From: Mucilaginibacter endophyticus
Lineage (GTDB): Bacteria > Bacteroidota > Bacteroidia > Sphingobacteriales > Sphingobacteriaceae
Assembly (NCBI RefSeq): GCF_003351025.1
Contig: NZ_QPCG01000001.1
Location: 627,949 to 691,948, forward strand
Reading direction: 5' to 3'
DNA: 64,000 nucleotides
The translations under genes and the position numbers were made by a program. The notes under the pieces were generated by a model that saw only the letters and a program-made list of their open reading frames with translations, had not been told where the DNA came from and did not search any database. Positions 1 through 9,414 of the stretch are shown in pieces; within the stretch, counting starts at the first letter, position 1; each line of letters begins with the position of its first letter.

Positions 1-393
1 CATGATAAATTGAAGTTCTTTGGGGGGCTGGAACGCAATTATTTAGAAGAGTTCGGCGCTGCAATGAGAGACCGGATCAATAAGTTATACAGGGAGAAGA
101 CGGCCATATTGAATTCAGGTTTGGATAATTTGCAAAATGGCTCCGGCGGTCTGGATCTGATCATCAACAACTGGAGGGCAGGGGTCCGGCCTTTGGCTGA
201 TATAATCATACAAAGAAACAATGGAAAAGGAAAAGCGCGTATCGATGACCTTGTCGCAGCCCATATCCATATGTTGCTCAATCGCGTCTTCAGGGGGCAC
301 CAGCGGGTTTATGAGACTGTTATTTATGCTTTCCTGCACCGGATGTATCGTTCCAAAGCAGCGAAAGCAGATGCGTTAGCAGGCATATGGTAA
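1..393 (+). CDS. C-terminal end of a LanB-type lantibiotic dehydratase (5' end outside window)
   Basis: The reading frame is open at base 1 and ends at 393, so only the last ~130 residues of a longer gene are here. They match the C-terminus of the neighbouring full-length LanB: both end with a helix carrying H-M-x-L-N-R and a following H-Q-R (here about residues 90-102), the signature close of the SpaB C-terminal / thiopeptide-type elimination domain. In the LanB family this domain eliminates glutamate from glutamylated Ser/Thr of a precursor peptide. It converges on the second LanB gene with 59 bases between the stops. Whether it is a full-length LanB or a stand-alone C-terminal protein (split dehydratase) cannot be seen. 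Confidence 0.75.
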   Translation, partial: HDKLKFFGGLERNYLEEFGAAMRDRINKLYREKTAILNSGLDNLQNGSGGLDLIINNWRAGVRPLADIIIQRNNGKGKARIDDLVAAHIHMLLNRVFRGHQRVYETVIYAFLHRMYRSKAAKADALAGIW

Positions 394-452
394 TCCTGCA
401 TTTTAATGTTTTACCTGGTAAAGCTCAACGAATGAAAAATTTGTATTTGATA

Positions 453-3400
453 TTATACATATTGTTTTTCGGCCGCTAAATCCGGCTGGGCCGGCCGTTT
501 ATTTCGCGCACGGGCGGATACCTTTAATTTATAAATACAGTGGTAAACGACCAGCTCCTGTTTTCGCTGGTGGCTGGCGAATGCCCTGTTCAGGTGCATG
601 TGGATTAAATCGCCCAGTAACTGGTTGCGGCGATGTTTGTCTTCATTGATAACGGCCGCTGCGAGGTTTTTAACAGACCGGTCAAATTCGCTTTTGTGTG
701 CTTTCAGTCGCAGTCGCCGGTATAAGTTTGTTTCAGGCGGCAGGCTTTCCATTTCTTTTCTCAGGTTTCTGTATTTGGAATCCAGGCCAAGCCGGAGTGG
801 TTTATCTGCCATAAATTCCATAAGAAATGAATCCCGCATCTGGCTGAGAAAATTCAGCTGCCCGTCAGGTTCGGGAATGAAAATCTCCAGCATTTCAATA
901 ACGGTCGCCATCGCAATAGTGTATTCTCCATACAGGTCCGCTCCGCCTGCTGCTATGAACCGGAGTAACAGGTTGCTGCTTTGGTAAAAGAAATTCTCCA
1001 CGTCCTCTATCAGATCAGTGCCGTAACGCTCCAGTTCGCGCTGATAAGTGTCCGCCTGATATTCTTTTATGATCTGGTAACGAAAGACATCCGATAGACG
1101 GTCCTTAAATTGAGTGATGAGGGGCCCGATCCCCGGTTCTTCGATTTTCACGCGGAAGCGGATGTGATAGCCCGAATCGATATACCGGACAAAGAACCAG
1201 GTTACCGGTTCTGTTTTAGGGAACTTCCTGATCAATGGTAATAATTGCCCGGTCAACAGTTCATTGGAGCTGGCTGCTGTGCAATATATTTTCAGGTAAA
1301 GCCAGCTGCTGCCTAAAAGGAAAGCACGCTTTGTTGCTGCTTTTACCGGGACCGCCGGAACATGCCTGTTTAAATACGCCGGTGTTTGGCGGTAAAGAAA
1401 AGTAATCATCTCGTTGGTATACGGCTGACCGGCGCCGTCCCTGACTTTCGCTGATGTGGCATCCGGTAAAATGTACTCTTTCAGGAGCGGTTTCTTCAGA
1501 TCTTTTATAGCGGCAAAGAAAAACAATAGCTCATCCTTGTTAGCGAGGTCAAAAACAAGTTGCTGATCGGATTTCGACACACAGATCAGATCCGGGAGAC
1601 GGAGCCTGTGTTTGATTTTTGAAAATTCTGCTATTGCATTTTCCGGGTTAAGGTTCGAGATCTTGGTCAATTCTTCTCCCGGATGCCACTTCGCTTCAGC
1701 AATGGTAACCCCGTTTAAAGTGACCCGGGGGTAATGTGCCATGCCGGGGAAAAAGTTTTCCAGGTCAAAAGTTAAGTTAGCATGCAGGCCCTGGTACTGT
1801 AGGTCGCACAGGAACCGGAAAATAGCCAGATCGTTATTATTGAAGTTATAGGCAGAGCTTAGCCTTGGAATTATTACTTTTTTTAAGGATGCTGATTCGA
1901 GGACTATTTGGTCTTCCACTACAGAAATAAACAGATCTGTTAAATGGATTTGCTTGTCCAATGGATAACCGGAGTGTGCATTTATTGGTATTTCATAGGA
2001 ATAGACCGCCGCCCGCCTGTTAATATTGTCGACATGGGCATCCGAGACCAACGCAATCTCTGCAAATAACAGATCCGGGTTGTTGCTTTCCTCCATCTTT
2101 GCCAGGTCCTGACCAATCCCGAGGAACGTGGGATCGAGCGCGGTAAACCGGCCTATGATGGAAGTGCCGGACGCTCCTCCGGCGCTTTCCAGTATCAGAT
2201 GTTCGCCCGCCAGTCTGAACATAACGCATATCGAAGGCGGCAACGCAAGATCGTTTTTTTGCTCAGGCATTTTCAACTCCGAAACGTCTATCGCGAGAAA
2301 CGGAAGGCTGTTTGCGTTCATTTCGTTCCATTTTTGCAGTAAAAAACGGTGTGCTGCTGTCCATTCAATGGACTGGGTTTGAATAGCGGAATCAGGGAAT
2401 TGTATATTCTCCAGTAAAAAGGGTTCCTGGAACATGGTCGTCAGGTTTCCGTAGCCTACCCCTGCGTCGGGGTCCAATGCTTCTAAAAGCCTGATCCTTT
2501 GTTTGTCAAATCGTTCTTTGAAGTTTTTAACGAAGTGCCGCATGGTTTGCGGTTGTGCAGGCGGCACCAGTTGCCTTAGCGCGTCAACGGTGTTGAGGAT
2601 TTTGTCCTGATATTTCATATGCAGGCCTCCGGACAAAAGCGGTCTGAATGTATTTGCATAAAAATTGCCTCTTGGCTGTCGCAGGTTTTGCTGCTCCATC
2701 AGGACATTGATCCTGGCGGACAAATCCTTTAGCATGGCGGTCTGCGGGTAGCCGGCAACCTGCAACGCTTTATTGTAAGTTTGCAATTTGGCAGGTAAAC
2801 TGTTTTTTGGCAGCGCTTTTAAATTGGCAATCCGGTCCAGGTAGTCCTGTCCGGTAATATTAAGTGTCCAGTCTGTTTTCAGGATCTGCGCAGTTTCCAG
2901 CAAGTTAAGATAATCCAGTGATTCTTCTTCATTATAGCCAGTCCGCGACCCGATCCAGCCTAAAATATCAGCCTGCCTGATTGGTTTTTGCTTGACATAT
3001 TTAAGCAGGCGCCGCGTGAGCGTATCGCACTCGAAAGATTCCATTGAATAGGAGATTTTACCGTCCCTGGTATGCTCTGACGATTTAATGTAGCGGAAAT
3101 GTTTGTTTAATTGGTATAAGGTCGGGTTAACCACGTAAGTAATGTCATGGCGGATTTTCGCCCGGGCGGCGGTGACCGCTTGGGTAACAAGCTCGTTGTC
3201 CAGTTTAAGTTTCATAATGGAATTTTCCCGGGAATCGAGTACCAGCTGTTCGTCTGTCGTCCATCGGATAACCGTACAACTGGAAAAGCCTCCAAAGGGT
3301 GTCGCCCGGAAACTCATCCGGTTATAGTATTTGGCGAGGCTTAGCAATACTTTCGGATCAAGGTTTGAAGGCTCAAACCCGCCCGATGAAAGCAGTTCAT

Positions 3401-3569
3401 AAAACGCCGGGCTCGCGAGATAAATAGCCAAATGAAGATACGCGTTGGTGAGTGTTTTTTTATTGATAGCGACATCATAGTCGAGATAACTTAAAAATGG
3501 CGTCCTGAGAACCAGGTCAGGATAAATAGTATAGACGTTTTTCAATTCGAAAGGTATAGGCAAAAGCAA
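453..3569 (-). CDS. LanB-type lantibiotic dehydratase, full length (1038 aa)
   Basis: Predicted tRNA-Glu-dependent dehydratase that would turn Ser/Thr of a RiPP precursor into dehydro residues in the cytoplasm (family knowledge). The N-terminal part starts with a V-L-R-T-P-F segment (about residues 20-25) and has the LanB hallmark R-A-T-P-F-G-G-F (about 88-95). The C-terminal SpaB-type domain starts near residue 745 (W-L-Y-L-K-I-Y, then W-F-F-V-R-Y) and closes with H-M-H-L-N-R. Length is typical of LanB (about 1000 aa). The only start that keeps the conserved N-terminus is TTG at 3569: a stop lies 15 bases upstream in frame and the next Met is at the RATPFG motif. No LanC, protease, transporter or clear precursor is visible nearby, so substrate and product are unknown. 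Confidence 0.85.
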   Translation of the reverse strand: MLLPIPFELKNVYTIYPDLVLRTPFLSYLDYDVAINKKTLTNAYLHLAIYLASPAFYELLSSGGFEPSNLDPKVLLSLAKYYNRMSFRATPFGGFSSCTVIRWTTDEQLVLDSRENSIMKLKLDNELVTQAVTAARAKIRHDITYVVNPTLYQLNKHFRYIKSSEHTRDGKISYSMESFECDTLTRRLLKYVKQKPIRQADILGWIGSRTGYNEEESLDYLNLLETAQILKTDWTLNITGQDYLDRIANLKALPKNSLPAKLQTYNKALQVAGYPQTAMLKDLSARINVLMEQQNLRQPRGNFYANTFRPLLSGGLHMKYQDKILNTVDALRQLVPPAQPQTMRHFVKNFKERFDKQRIRLLEALDPDAGVGYGNLTTMFQEPFLLENIQFPDSAIQTQSIEWTAAHRFLLQKWNEMNANSLPFLAIDVSELKMPEQKNDLALPPSICVMFRLAGEHLILESAGGASGTSIIGRFTALDPTFLGIGQDLAKMEESNNPDLLFAEIALVSDAHVDNINRRAAVYSYEIPINAHSGYPLDKQIHLTDLFISVVEDQIVLESASLKKVIIPRLSSAYNFNNNDLAIFRFLCDLQYQGLHANLTFDLENFFPGMAHYPRVTLNGVTIAEAKWHPGEELTKISNLNPENAIAEFSKIKHRLRLPDLICVSKSDQQLVFDLANKDELLFFFAAIKDLKKPLLKEYILPDATSAKVRDGAGQPYTNEMITFLYRQTPAYLNRHVPAVPVKAATKRAFLLGSSWLYLKIYCTAASSNELLTGQLLPLIRKFPKTEPVTWFFVRYIDSGYHIRFRVKIEEPGIGPLITQFKDRLSDVFRYQIIKEYQADTYQRELERYGTDLIEDVENFFYQSSNLLLRFIAAGGADLYGEYTIAMATVIEMLEIFIPEPDGQLNFLSQMRDSFLMEFMADKPLRLGLDSKYRNLRKEMESLPPETNLYRRLRLKAHKSEFDRSVKNLAAAVINEDKHRRNQLLGDLIHMHLNRAFASHQRKQELVVYHCIYKLKVSARARNKRPAQPDLAAEKQYV

Positions 3570-3580
3570 TAGCGAAAATG

Positions 3581-3603
3581 GTTATCGGATTTCTTACGAT
3601 AAC
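3581..3603. promoter_or_regulatory. Inverted repeat upstream of the LanB start (possible operator)
   Basis: GTTATCG and CGATAAC form a perfect 7-bp inverted repeat separated by nine bases, 12 bases upstream of the TTG start of the LanB gene. Its symmetry and position suit a repressor or activator site, or a hairpin in the 5' untranslated region. No regulator gene for it is visible. Confidence 0.35.
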
Positions 3604-4122
3604 AAACATTGCTTGAAAACGGAAATGGTTATGGTTTGAAGATCCGGAATAAAATTAATATAAAAGTTTGTTTTGGAAAGCCGTAATTTGGGTTGCCGGC
3701 ATTTTTTGTAAGAGATAGCCATTCAGTTTGCGAAAATATCCCGGATACTTGTCCTGCAAAAATACCGCCGGCTTGATAACTATCAATAACGCCGTAAGCT
3801 CTCGGGAAGAACAATGATCATCCTTCCCTGGCCAGCCTGATAAACGGAATCGAACTACCAAAGATATTTGAAACGATTTACGGATTATTCCAAAAATATT
3901 ATCAATAAGGCCACGCATCTAAATTATTTTGATAATAATTTTTTGAATTATTCTTTAGTGAAAGAATTATATTCCAACGTTTGTCAACACGCTTATTACA
4001 AATCAGCCAGGAAGAAGCTGCTATATTTCACTTTCCACCGATCAATAATAAGAGCTGTTAAAATATTAGGTTGTTTACAATAACTTAAAGATTCCTTATC
4101 GCAGGCTCAAAACGCGGTTTAA

Positions 4123-4130
4123 TAATTTTG
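4123..4130 (+). promoter_or_regulatory. TAnnTTTG -7 box of the first ECF sigma gene
   Basis: TAATTTTG matches the Bacteroidota primary-sigma -7 consensus TAnnTTTG and lies 18 bases before the ATG at 4149. It overlaps a possible TTG start at 4128, which argues that the protein starts downstream. No clear TTTG -33 element is seen. Confidence 0.5.
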
Positions 4131-4148
4131 CCCGTATCCAAACATTGG

Positions 4149-4757
4149 ATGCAGATGGCCGATAAAATTAATACGATATTGAATGAGCGGGAAATACTGG
4201 ACAGATTGAAAGATTTGGATCAGGGCGCTTTTACAACTATCTATAATGCTTACTCCAAACAAATTTATCGCTACGCGATTCGCTTTGTGAAATCAAACGA
4301 TATAGCCGAAGATGCCGTTCACGATATTTTTGTTAAGCTTTGGAATAACGCTGCCGATCTGGATATTCAGGTTTCCATTCAATCTTACCTTTACAGGCTC
4401 GCCCATAATCATCTATTAAACCTCATCAGGCGTGAGGCGGTTGAAGGCCGCTACATTGATGAAATAATGAACAACGCGACCGAATTCAGTCAGAATACTG
4501 AAGAGACCATCCAATATCGCGAAACCCTTGCCAAAACACAGCAGGCCATCGATAACCTGCCCCCGCAAAGAAAACTGATATTTGAAATGGGACGAGGCGA
4601 GGGCATGAGCCACAAACAAATTGCCCGCGAACTCAATATAGCCGACAGCACGGTTAATAACCAGATAGTAAAGGCGCTTAAATCTATCAAAGAGCACCTG
4701 TTAGCTACAGGTGCAATAGGGGCAATGACTGCTTTTATCCTCCTACTAAAAAAATAA
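4149..4757 (+). CDS. ECF RNA polymerase sigma factor, FecI type (phosphate-ester locus)
   Basis: Sigma-70 family extracytoplasmic-function factor of the FecI type found with FecR/SusC systems. Region 2 is seen around F-T-T-I-Y-N-A-Y and A-E-D-A-V-H-D-I-F-V-K-L-W; region 4 has L-P-P-Q-R-K-L-I-F followed by a helix-turn-helix (S-H-K-Q-I-A-R-E-L-N-I-A-D-S-T-V). I chose ATG 4149 over the upstream TTG because the -7 box covers the latter; ATG 4155 is also possible. The protein ends in a short hydrophobic tail, as do the other FecI proteins here. It precedes its FecR anti-sigma gene and should drive the susCD and phosphoesterase genes. Confidence 0.9.
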   Translation: MQMADKINTILNEREILDRLKDLDQGAFTTIYNAYSKQIYRYAIRFVKSNDIAEDAVHDIFVKLWNNAADLDIQVSIQSYLYRLAHNHLLNLIRREAVEGRYIDEIMNNATEFSQNTEETIQYRETLAKTQQAIDNLPPQRKLIFEMGRGEGMSHKQIARELNIADSTVNNQIVKALKSIKEHLLATGAIGAMTAFILLLKK

Positions 4758-4770
4758 AAAATATTTTTTA

Positions 4771-4794
4771 TTAGGCGATAGTTATACCGCCTAA
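4771..4794 (+). promoter_or_regulatory. Hairpin between fecI and fecR
   Basis: TTAGGCG and CGCCTAA form a perfect 7-bp inverted repeat around a ten-base loop, just after the sigma gene stop. It could be a weak attenuator or an operator-like palindrome; no T-run follows it. Confidence 0.35.
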
Positions 4795-4826
4795 CCTGGG
4801 TGTCTTTATCAATGTAGGACAGGAAT

Positions 4827-5795
4827 ATGAACCAGGAAATCATTTTATTATTACGTAAGTACGCTAACAACAACTGCAACGCGCGGGAGTTGGAGCAGGT
4901 AAAACAGATCATCACATCCGGACAATACGATGCCGAATGGGAAGCTGTTTTGTTGGAGGAAGCTTTAAATGATGATACCGAAACTTCGGATACGTTGAAC
5001 TTTAGGCAAGATGAAGTTTTGAACCGCATAAACCGTAGTACTAAACCGGTTAAAAAGCTGGCCTTCCCGCGTTGGAGTTTGGGTGCCGCCGCCGCGATAT
5101 TGATCATGCTTTCGGCAGGTTACCTGTTTTTCAGTAATCGCAATCCCGTTTCAAATAATCAGCCTTTGCTGAGTGTATCTTCATCAGCAGGGCAACAAAA
5201 AAAGATCACCCTTACAGATGGTACCGAAGTTGCCCTGAACAGCCAGAGTACGCTATATTATAAAGATGTTTTTAACGGGAGCAAACGTGAGGTTTATTTA
5301 GACGGTGAGGCATTTTTTAATGTAGTACACGATGCTCAACATCCTTTTATAGTCCATACCCAAAAACTAAATGTTCAGGTATTGGGAACTTCATTTAACG
5401 TAAGCGCTTACACACACGACAGAAAAACAACTGTAAGCGTAGCAACCGGGAAAGTGGGCGTAAATGTTACCAACTCATCGCATGCAAGTATGTTATTGCC
5501 CGGTGATAGGTTAAGCTATAACGGCACTATTAATACAGATCATATTAACCCCGATGACGTGTTGGGTTGGCAAAAGGGGATGCTCATATTTCACCAGGAA
5601 AGCATCCGTGATATAGCCCCGGTACTGGAACGGTATTATGGCGCGCATATCTCCTTCGGCAAAAACAACAATAATCCGGGCAAGCAGGTCACTGCCGCTT
5701 TTAAACAGAAGACGTTACAGCAGGTAATGGTAATCTTATCGCAAACTGCCGGATTTTCCTATCAATTGACTAATAACGAAATACATATTGATTAA
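4827..5795 (+). CDS. FecR-family anti-sigma factor / signal transducer
   Basis: Inner-membrane regulator that in this family binds the cognate ECF sigma factor through its cytoplasmic N-terminus and receives the signal from the outer-membrane receptor through its periplasmic part. Visible parts: a cytoplasmic region (residues 1-80), one membrane helix (about 83-102), the FecR domain (about 115-210, with I-T-L-T-D-G-T and L-D-G-E-A-F-F), and a C-terminal DUF4974-type region containing D-V-L-G-W-Q-K-G. It sits 69 bases after the sigma gene and 150 bases before susC, the standard order in Bacteroidota. It should control the downstream susCD and phosphoesterase genes. Confidence 0.9.
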   Translation: MNQEIILLLRKYANNNCNARELEQVKQIITSGQYDAEWEAVLLEEALNDDTETSDTLNFRQDEVLNRINRSTKPVKKLAFPRWSLGAAAAILIMLSAGYLFFSNRNPVSNNQPLLSVSSSAGQQKKITLTDGTEVALNSQSTLYYKDVFNGSKREVYLDGEAFFNVVHDAQHPFIVHTQKLNVQVLGTSFNVSAYTHDRKTTVSVATGKVGVNVTNSSHASMLLPGDRLSYNGTINTDHINPDDVLGWQKGMLIFHQESIRDIAPVLERYYGAHISFGKNNNNPGKQVTAAFKQKTLQQVMVILSQTAGFSYQLTNNEIHID

Positions 5796-5844
5796 ACCCA
5801 TTAAACAAGGAGGTACCCCAAAAGGAAACTTTACAAAAAAAATA

Positions 5845-5868
5845 TGCGCCCCGTTGGAGCAGGGCGCA
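5845..5868 (+). promoter_or_regulatory. Hairpin in the fecR-susC gap
   Basis: TGCGCCC and GGGCGCA form a perfect 7-bp GC-rich stem with a ten-base loop, 77 bases before the susC start. It resembles an attenuator or a transcript-processing or stability element. Equivalent hairpins sit at the same place in the three other fecR-receptor gaps of this window. Confidence 0.45.
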
Positions 5869-5945
5869 GAATATCAACTGAATTTGGAGATTCAATTAAC
5901 AAAAATGCAGGTTTTTGACCCCCTGCGATAATCAACACTAAAATA

Positions 5946-8900
5946 ATGAAAAAAATATTTAGGTATCAATTTTTGATGCTTGTTTTTATGCTGTGCGCAA
6001 TTGTTCCGCGTGCAGAGGCGCAAAATACCGAACGCGCCATTACATTTAACAGCAGCCAGGTAACACTGCAACAGTTTATAAAGCAGGTTAAAGACCAACA
6101 GGGTATTGAATTTACGTTCGATCAGGATGTGAACTCCCTGATGGAGAAAAAAATCACCGTAAGAAAAAAGAAAACAACCGTTGCCGATGCTTTGAAGTGG
6201 CTTACTGCCGATTTACCGGTTAAATATAAAGCCATCGATAATTATATTATCCTCAGCCTGGCAAATGCCGGTAAAAACGCTGGGGGGAAAGGCCATATTT
6301 TGGGAAAGATAGCCGATGAAGCTGGTGAACCATTGCCTGGCGCTACCATAAGCGTGGTAGAGGCCGGTGTATCTGCCACTGCCGATAAGGATGGTTTGTT
6401 CAACATCCCGGTATCTGCCGGGTCATATACACTTGAAGTTACATTTATCTCTTTTCAAAAAGAGGTAGTAAAAAACGTTTTGGTAGGGGATGACCGTTCG
6501 GCTGCTTTAACGGTGGTGATGAAAGCCCAACCCAATTCACTTAACGAAGTTGTGGTAACTGCGTTAGGTATTAAAAAACGAGAAAAATCACTTGGCTACG
6601 CCAGCGCTCAGCTTACTGCTGCCAACGTGAGTAACGTACCACAACAAAACGTTTTGAATGCGCTTTCTGGCCGTATAGCAGGTGTTAACGTAAGAGGTTC
6701 GGCTGCCGACCCGGGATCGAGTGTTATGGTTACCATTCGCGGGCAATCATCACTTACCAAAAACAACCAGCCGCTTTATGTAATTGATGGTATCCCGGTT
6801 GCGCCAGGCCTGCAAAATCCAACAGCAGGTATCGATGGCAAACAAAACATTGATTATGGTAGCCCAATGGGTGATTTAAGCGCCGATGACATTGCCAGTA
6901 TCACCGTGCTTAAAGGAGCAAGCGCTGCGGCGTTATATGGTAGCCGTGCCGGTTTTGGTGTTATATTGATCACTACAAAATCGGGCGCCGAAAAAAAAGG
7001 TCTTGGGATTAGTTTTAACTCAACCGCCACTTTTGATCGCGCTTACTTGTTTCCTAACCTGCAAAACGAGTATGGATCAGGCGATTCGCCGGCATCTGAC
7101 AATACCCTTAGCACAAGTGCCTGGGGCCAACGGTTAAACACCGGAAAAAAATTGGTACAGTGGAACAGCCCGCTTGATGCCAGCGGCAACCCTATTGCAA
7201 CAGACTGGGTTTCATACCCAAACCGGGTAAAAGATTTTTTTAACACAGGGCACACCTTCACTAATGATATCGCGGTATCAAAATCGGGTGAGGCGGGTGA
7301 TTTCAGAATTGCTTATACCAATATGCAAAACAAAGGTATAGTGCCCAATACGGATATGAAACGTAACAACCTTAATTTTTCAGGTAATTACAATATCAGA
7401 AAATCAATCAGAATTAACGCCAATATTGCTTACACCAATAACCAGAGCGATAACCGTCCATCTGCCAACAGCGAAAGTGTAACTTACGAGGTTTACAAGT
7501 TAGCGCCTAACATCAACATAAATGATTTGCGTAACTATTGGGCGCCAGGTAAAGAAGGCGTTAAACAGTACAATCCCTTATCAAGCGATGATAATCCTTT
7601 TTTAATTGCTTATCAGGAAACTAACGGATTTAACCGTAACCGTTTAACAGGCCACGTACAGCTTGCGGTTGATTTGTTGAATAACCTTACCCTTACCGCG
7701 CGTACGGGTCTGGATTATTACTCAACAGATGTAAATCAAAAACGTCCGTTCAGCGCTAAACGTAATCCTACCGGCGCTTACCTTACCGAAAACGATTATT
7801 TTAAAGAACAGAACAGTGATTTCTTATTAACTTATAAATCAAAAATTGGTTCCCTGTTCAACTATTCTGTCTCGGGCGGCGCTAACCAGATGGATCAAAA
7901 AATACGCTCGGTACAAAACTATACCGGCACATTAACGCTGCCGGGTATCTACAACCTGTCAAACGCTGCTGCGGGTTCTATGATTTATTCAGAAAGCGCT
8001 TCGCTAAAACGCATCAATAGTTTATACGGTTTGGGAGAGATCAGCTACAAGCAATCGATCTTTTTAAACCTTACCGCGCGTAACGATTGGAGCAGTACCC
8101 TGCCTCCGGAAAACAATTCTTATTTCTATCCATCAGCATCACTAAGTGTTATCGCATCTGATTTATTGGGTATTAAATGGGATAAATTATCTTATTTAAA
8201 ATTACGCGGAAACATTTCGCAGGTAGGTTCTGATACAGATCCTTACCAGCTTTACAGCGTTGTGCCTTTTGATACCGATTGGGGTGCTGTAAAACGTGCT
8301 TCGATGAGCTTTAACCAAAAAAACAGCCAGCTGAAACCAGAGATAGCCACATCATACGAAACAGGTGCCGATGTTAGTTTTTTTCAAGATCGTTTAGGGC
8401 TGAGCTTTACCTGGTACAAAACCAATAATAAAAACCAAATTATTCAGGTACCAACAACTATCGCCTCTGGCGCAAGCACTAAGCTCATCAACGCCGGTAA
8501 TATCCAGAACGAGGGGATTGAGGTTACTTTAAACGCAACGCCGGTTAAAGGTAAATTTACATGGAAAACCCAGTTTAACTTTACCCGCAACCGCAATAAG
8601 GTAGTAACCTTAACACCTGGCATTACCAATTACCTTTTGGGTAGTACCGATGGCAGCAACGTTGAGTACCTGATTAAGGAAGGAACCCAGATGGGCGATT
8701 TTTATACCAGAAGCTGGAAAAAAGTAACCAGCGGACCTTATGCCGGCCAGGCTTTACTTACCAGCAATGGTTTAATGCAGCAATCAACCGATTTTGAAAA
8801 GATTGGTAATTACAATCCTGATTTTATGTTGGGTATCGATAACAGCTTTAGTTATGGCCCGGTAACATTAAACGTATTGTTAGACTGGCGCAACGGTGGT

Positions 8901-9404
8901 TCATATTACTCATATGCGGCCAAAGGCTTGATAGACGACGGCTATCTCGCCACTACTATTCCAGGCCGCGACGCCGCGCATGGCGGTTTAGCCTGGACCG
9001 ATGGCGACGGTGTAAAAAGAAACGATGGTATGATTATGCCAGGTGTTATTGCCAATGCCGACGGTACTTACCGCCCAAACAATATCATTATCTCTGCTGC
9101 TGATTATTATGACAATAAGCACTGGAAATACTATCAGAATGATACCTATAGCGCAACCTACCTTAAATTAAAGGAGGTAGCGTTAACCTATACTTTAAGT
9201 AAAAACCTGCTGCGTCATATTCCTTTTATAAGCAACCTGTCTGTTTCGGCAATTGGCTATAACCTTTACACCTGGACTAAGGCCACGGTTGGTTTTGATC
9301 CGGAAACAACCATGAGTATATCAGATACACGCTACCAGGGGGTTGGGCACTTTGCATTACCCGGCATCCGTTCATACGGTTTTAAACTGAGTTGTAACTT
9401 CTAA
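5946..9404 (+). CDS. SusC/RagA-family TonB-dependent receptor with STN domain
   Basis: Outer-membrane TonB-dependent transporter, 1152 aa. Order: signal peptide ending near A-E-A-Q (residue 26), STN/secretin-TonB signalling domain (about 30-105), carboxypeptidase-regulatory-like beta domain (about 115-205), TonB plug beginning near L-N-E-V-V-V-T-A-L-G, then a long beta-barrel closing with an aromatic C-terminus (S-C-N-F). The STN domain is the part that contacts FecR in trans-envelope signalling, matching the fecIR genes upstream. It is followed after ten bases by its SusD partner. Linkage to phosphatases and glycerophosphodiesterases suggests a phosphorylated or phospholipid-derived ligand, which is inference from neighbours only. 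Confidence 0.93.
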   Translation: MKKIFRYQFLMLVFMLCAIVPRAEAQNTERAITFNSSQVTLQQFIKQVKDQQGIEFTFDQDVNSLMEKKITVRKKKTTVADALKWLTADLPVKYKAIDNYIILSLANAGKNAGGKGHILGKIADEAGEPLPGATISVVEAGVSATADKDGLFNIPVSAGSYTLEVTFISFQKEVVKNVLVGDDRSAALTVVMKAQPNSLNEVVVTALGIKKREKSLGYASAQLTAANVSNVPQQNVLNALSGRIAGVNVRGSAADPGSSVMVTIRGQSSLTKNNQPLYVIDGIPVAPGLQNPTAGIDGKQNIDYGSPMGDLSADDIASITVLKGASAAALYGSRAGFGVILITTKSGAEKKGLGISFNSTATFDRAYLFPNLQNEYGSGDSPASDNTLSTSAWGQRLNTGKKLVQWNSPLDASGNPIATDWVSYPNRVKDFFNTGHTFTNDIAVSKSGEAGDFRIAYTNMQNKGIVPNTDMKRNNLNFSGNYNIRKSIRINANIAYTNNQSDNRPSANSESVTYEVYKLAPNININDLRNYWAPGKEGVKQYNPLSSDDNPFLIAYQETNGFNRNRLTGHVQLAVDLLNNLTLTARTGLDYYSTDVNQKRPFSAKRNPTGAYLTENDYFKEQNSDFLLTYKSKIGSLFNYSVSGGANQMDQKIRSVQNYTGTLTLPGIYNLSNAAAGSMIYSESASLKRINSLYGLGEISYKQSIFLNLTARNDWSSTLPPENNSYFYPSASLSVIASDLLGIKWDKLSYLKLRGNISQVGSDTDPYQLYSVVPFDTDWGAVKRASMSFNQKNSQLKPEIATSYETGADVSFFQDRLGLSFTWYKTNNKNQIIQVPTTIASGASTKLINAGNIQNEGIEVTLNATPVKGKFTWKTQFNFTRNRNKVVTLTPGITNYLLGSTDGSNVEYLIKEGTQMGDFYTRSWKKVTSGPYAGQALLTSNGLMQQSTDFEKIGNYNPDFMLGIDNSFSYGPVTLNVLLDWRNGGSYYSYAAKGLIDDGYLATTIPGRDAAHGGLAWTDGDGVKRNDGMIMPGVIANADGTYRPNNIIISAADYYDNKHWKYYQNDTYSATYLKLKEVALTYTLSKNLLRHIPFISNLSVSAIGYNLYTWTKATVGFDPETTMSISDTRYQGVGHFALPGIRSYGFKLSCNF

Positions 9405-9414
9405 CTATTCAATC

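Larger units (their letters stand above)
3570..4148. other. Divergent intergenic region between the LanB gene and an ECF sigma gene
   Basis: About 580 bases without a convincing gene. Short open frames exist on both strands, but none has a leader-like N-terminus, a Gly-Gly site or a Cys/Ser/Thr-rich core, so I do not call a lanthipeptide precursor. The right part is AT-rich and contains the promoter of the sigma gene. The left part has an inverted repeat just upstream of the LanB start, and a weak -7-like box on the minus strand around 3603-3610. Confidence 0.5.

Noticed and set aside
3655..4083. Short open frames on both strands between LanB and fecI as possible lanthipeptide precursors
   Set aside because: Neither strand gives a leader-like sequence, a Gly-Gly site or a Cys/Ser/Thr-rich core; the plus-strand one is AT-driven.
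4490..5107. 205-codon minus-strand open frame across fecI and fecR
   Set aside because: Antisense to two well-supported genes and to the hairpin between them; no recognisable domain.
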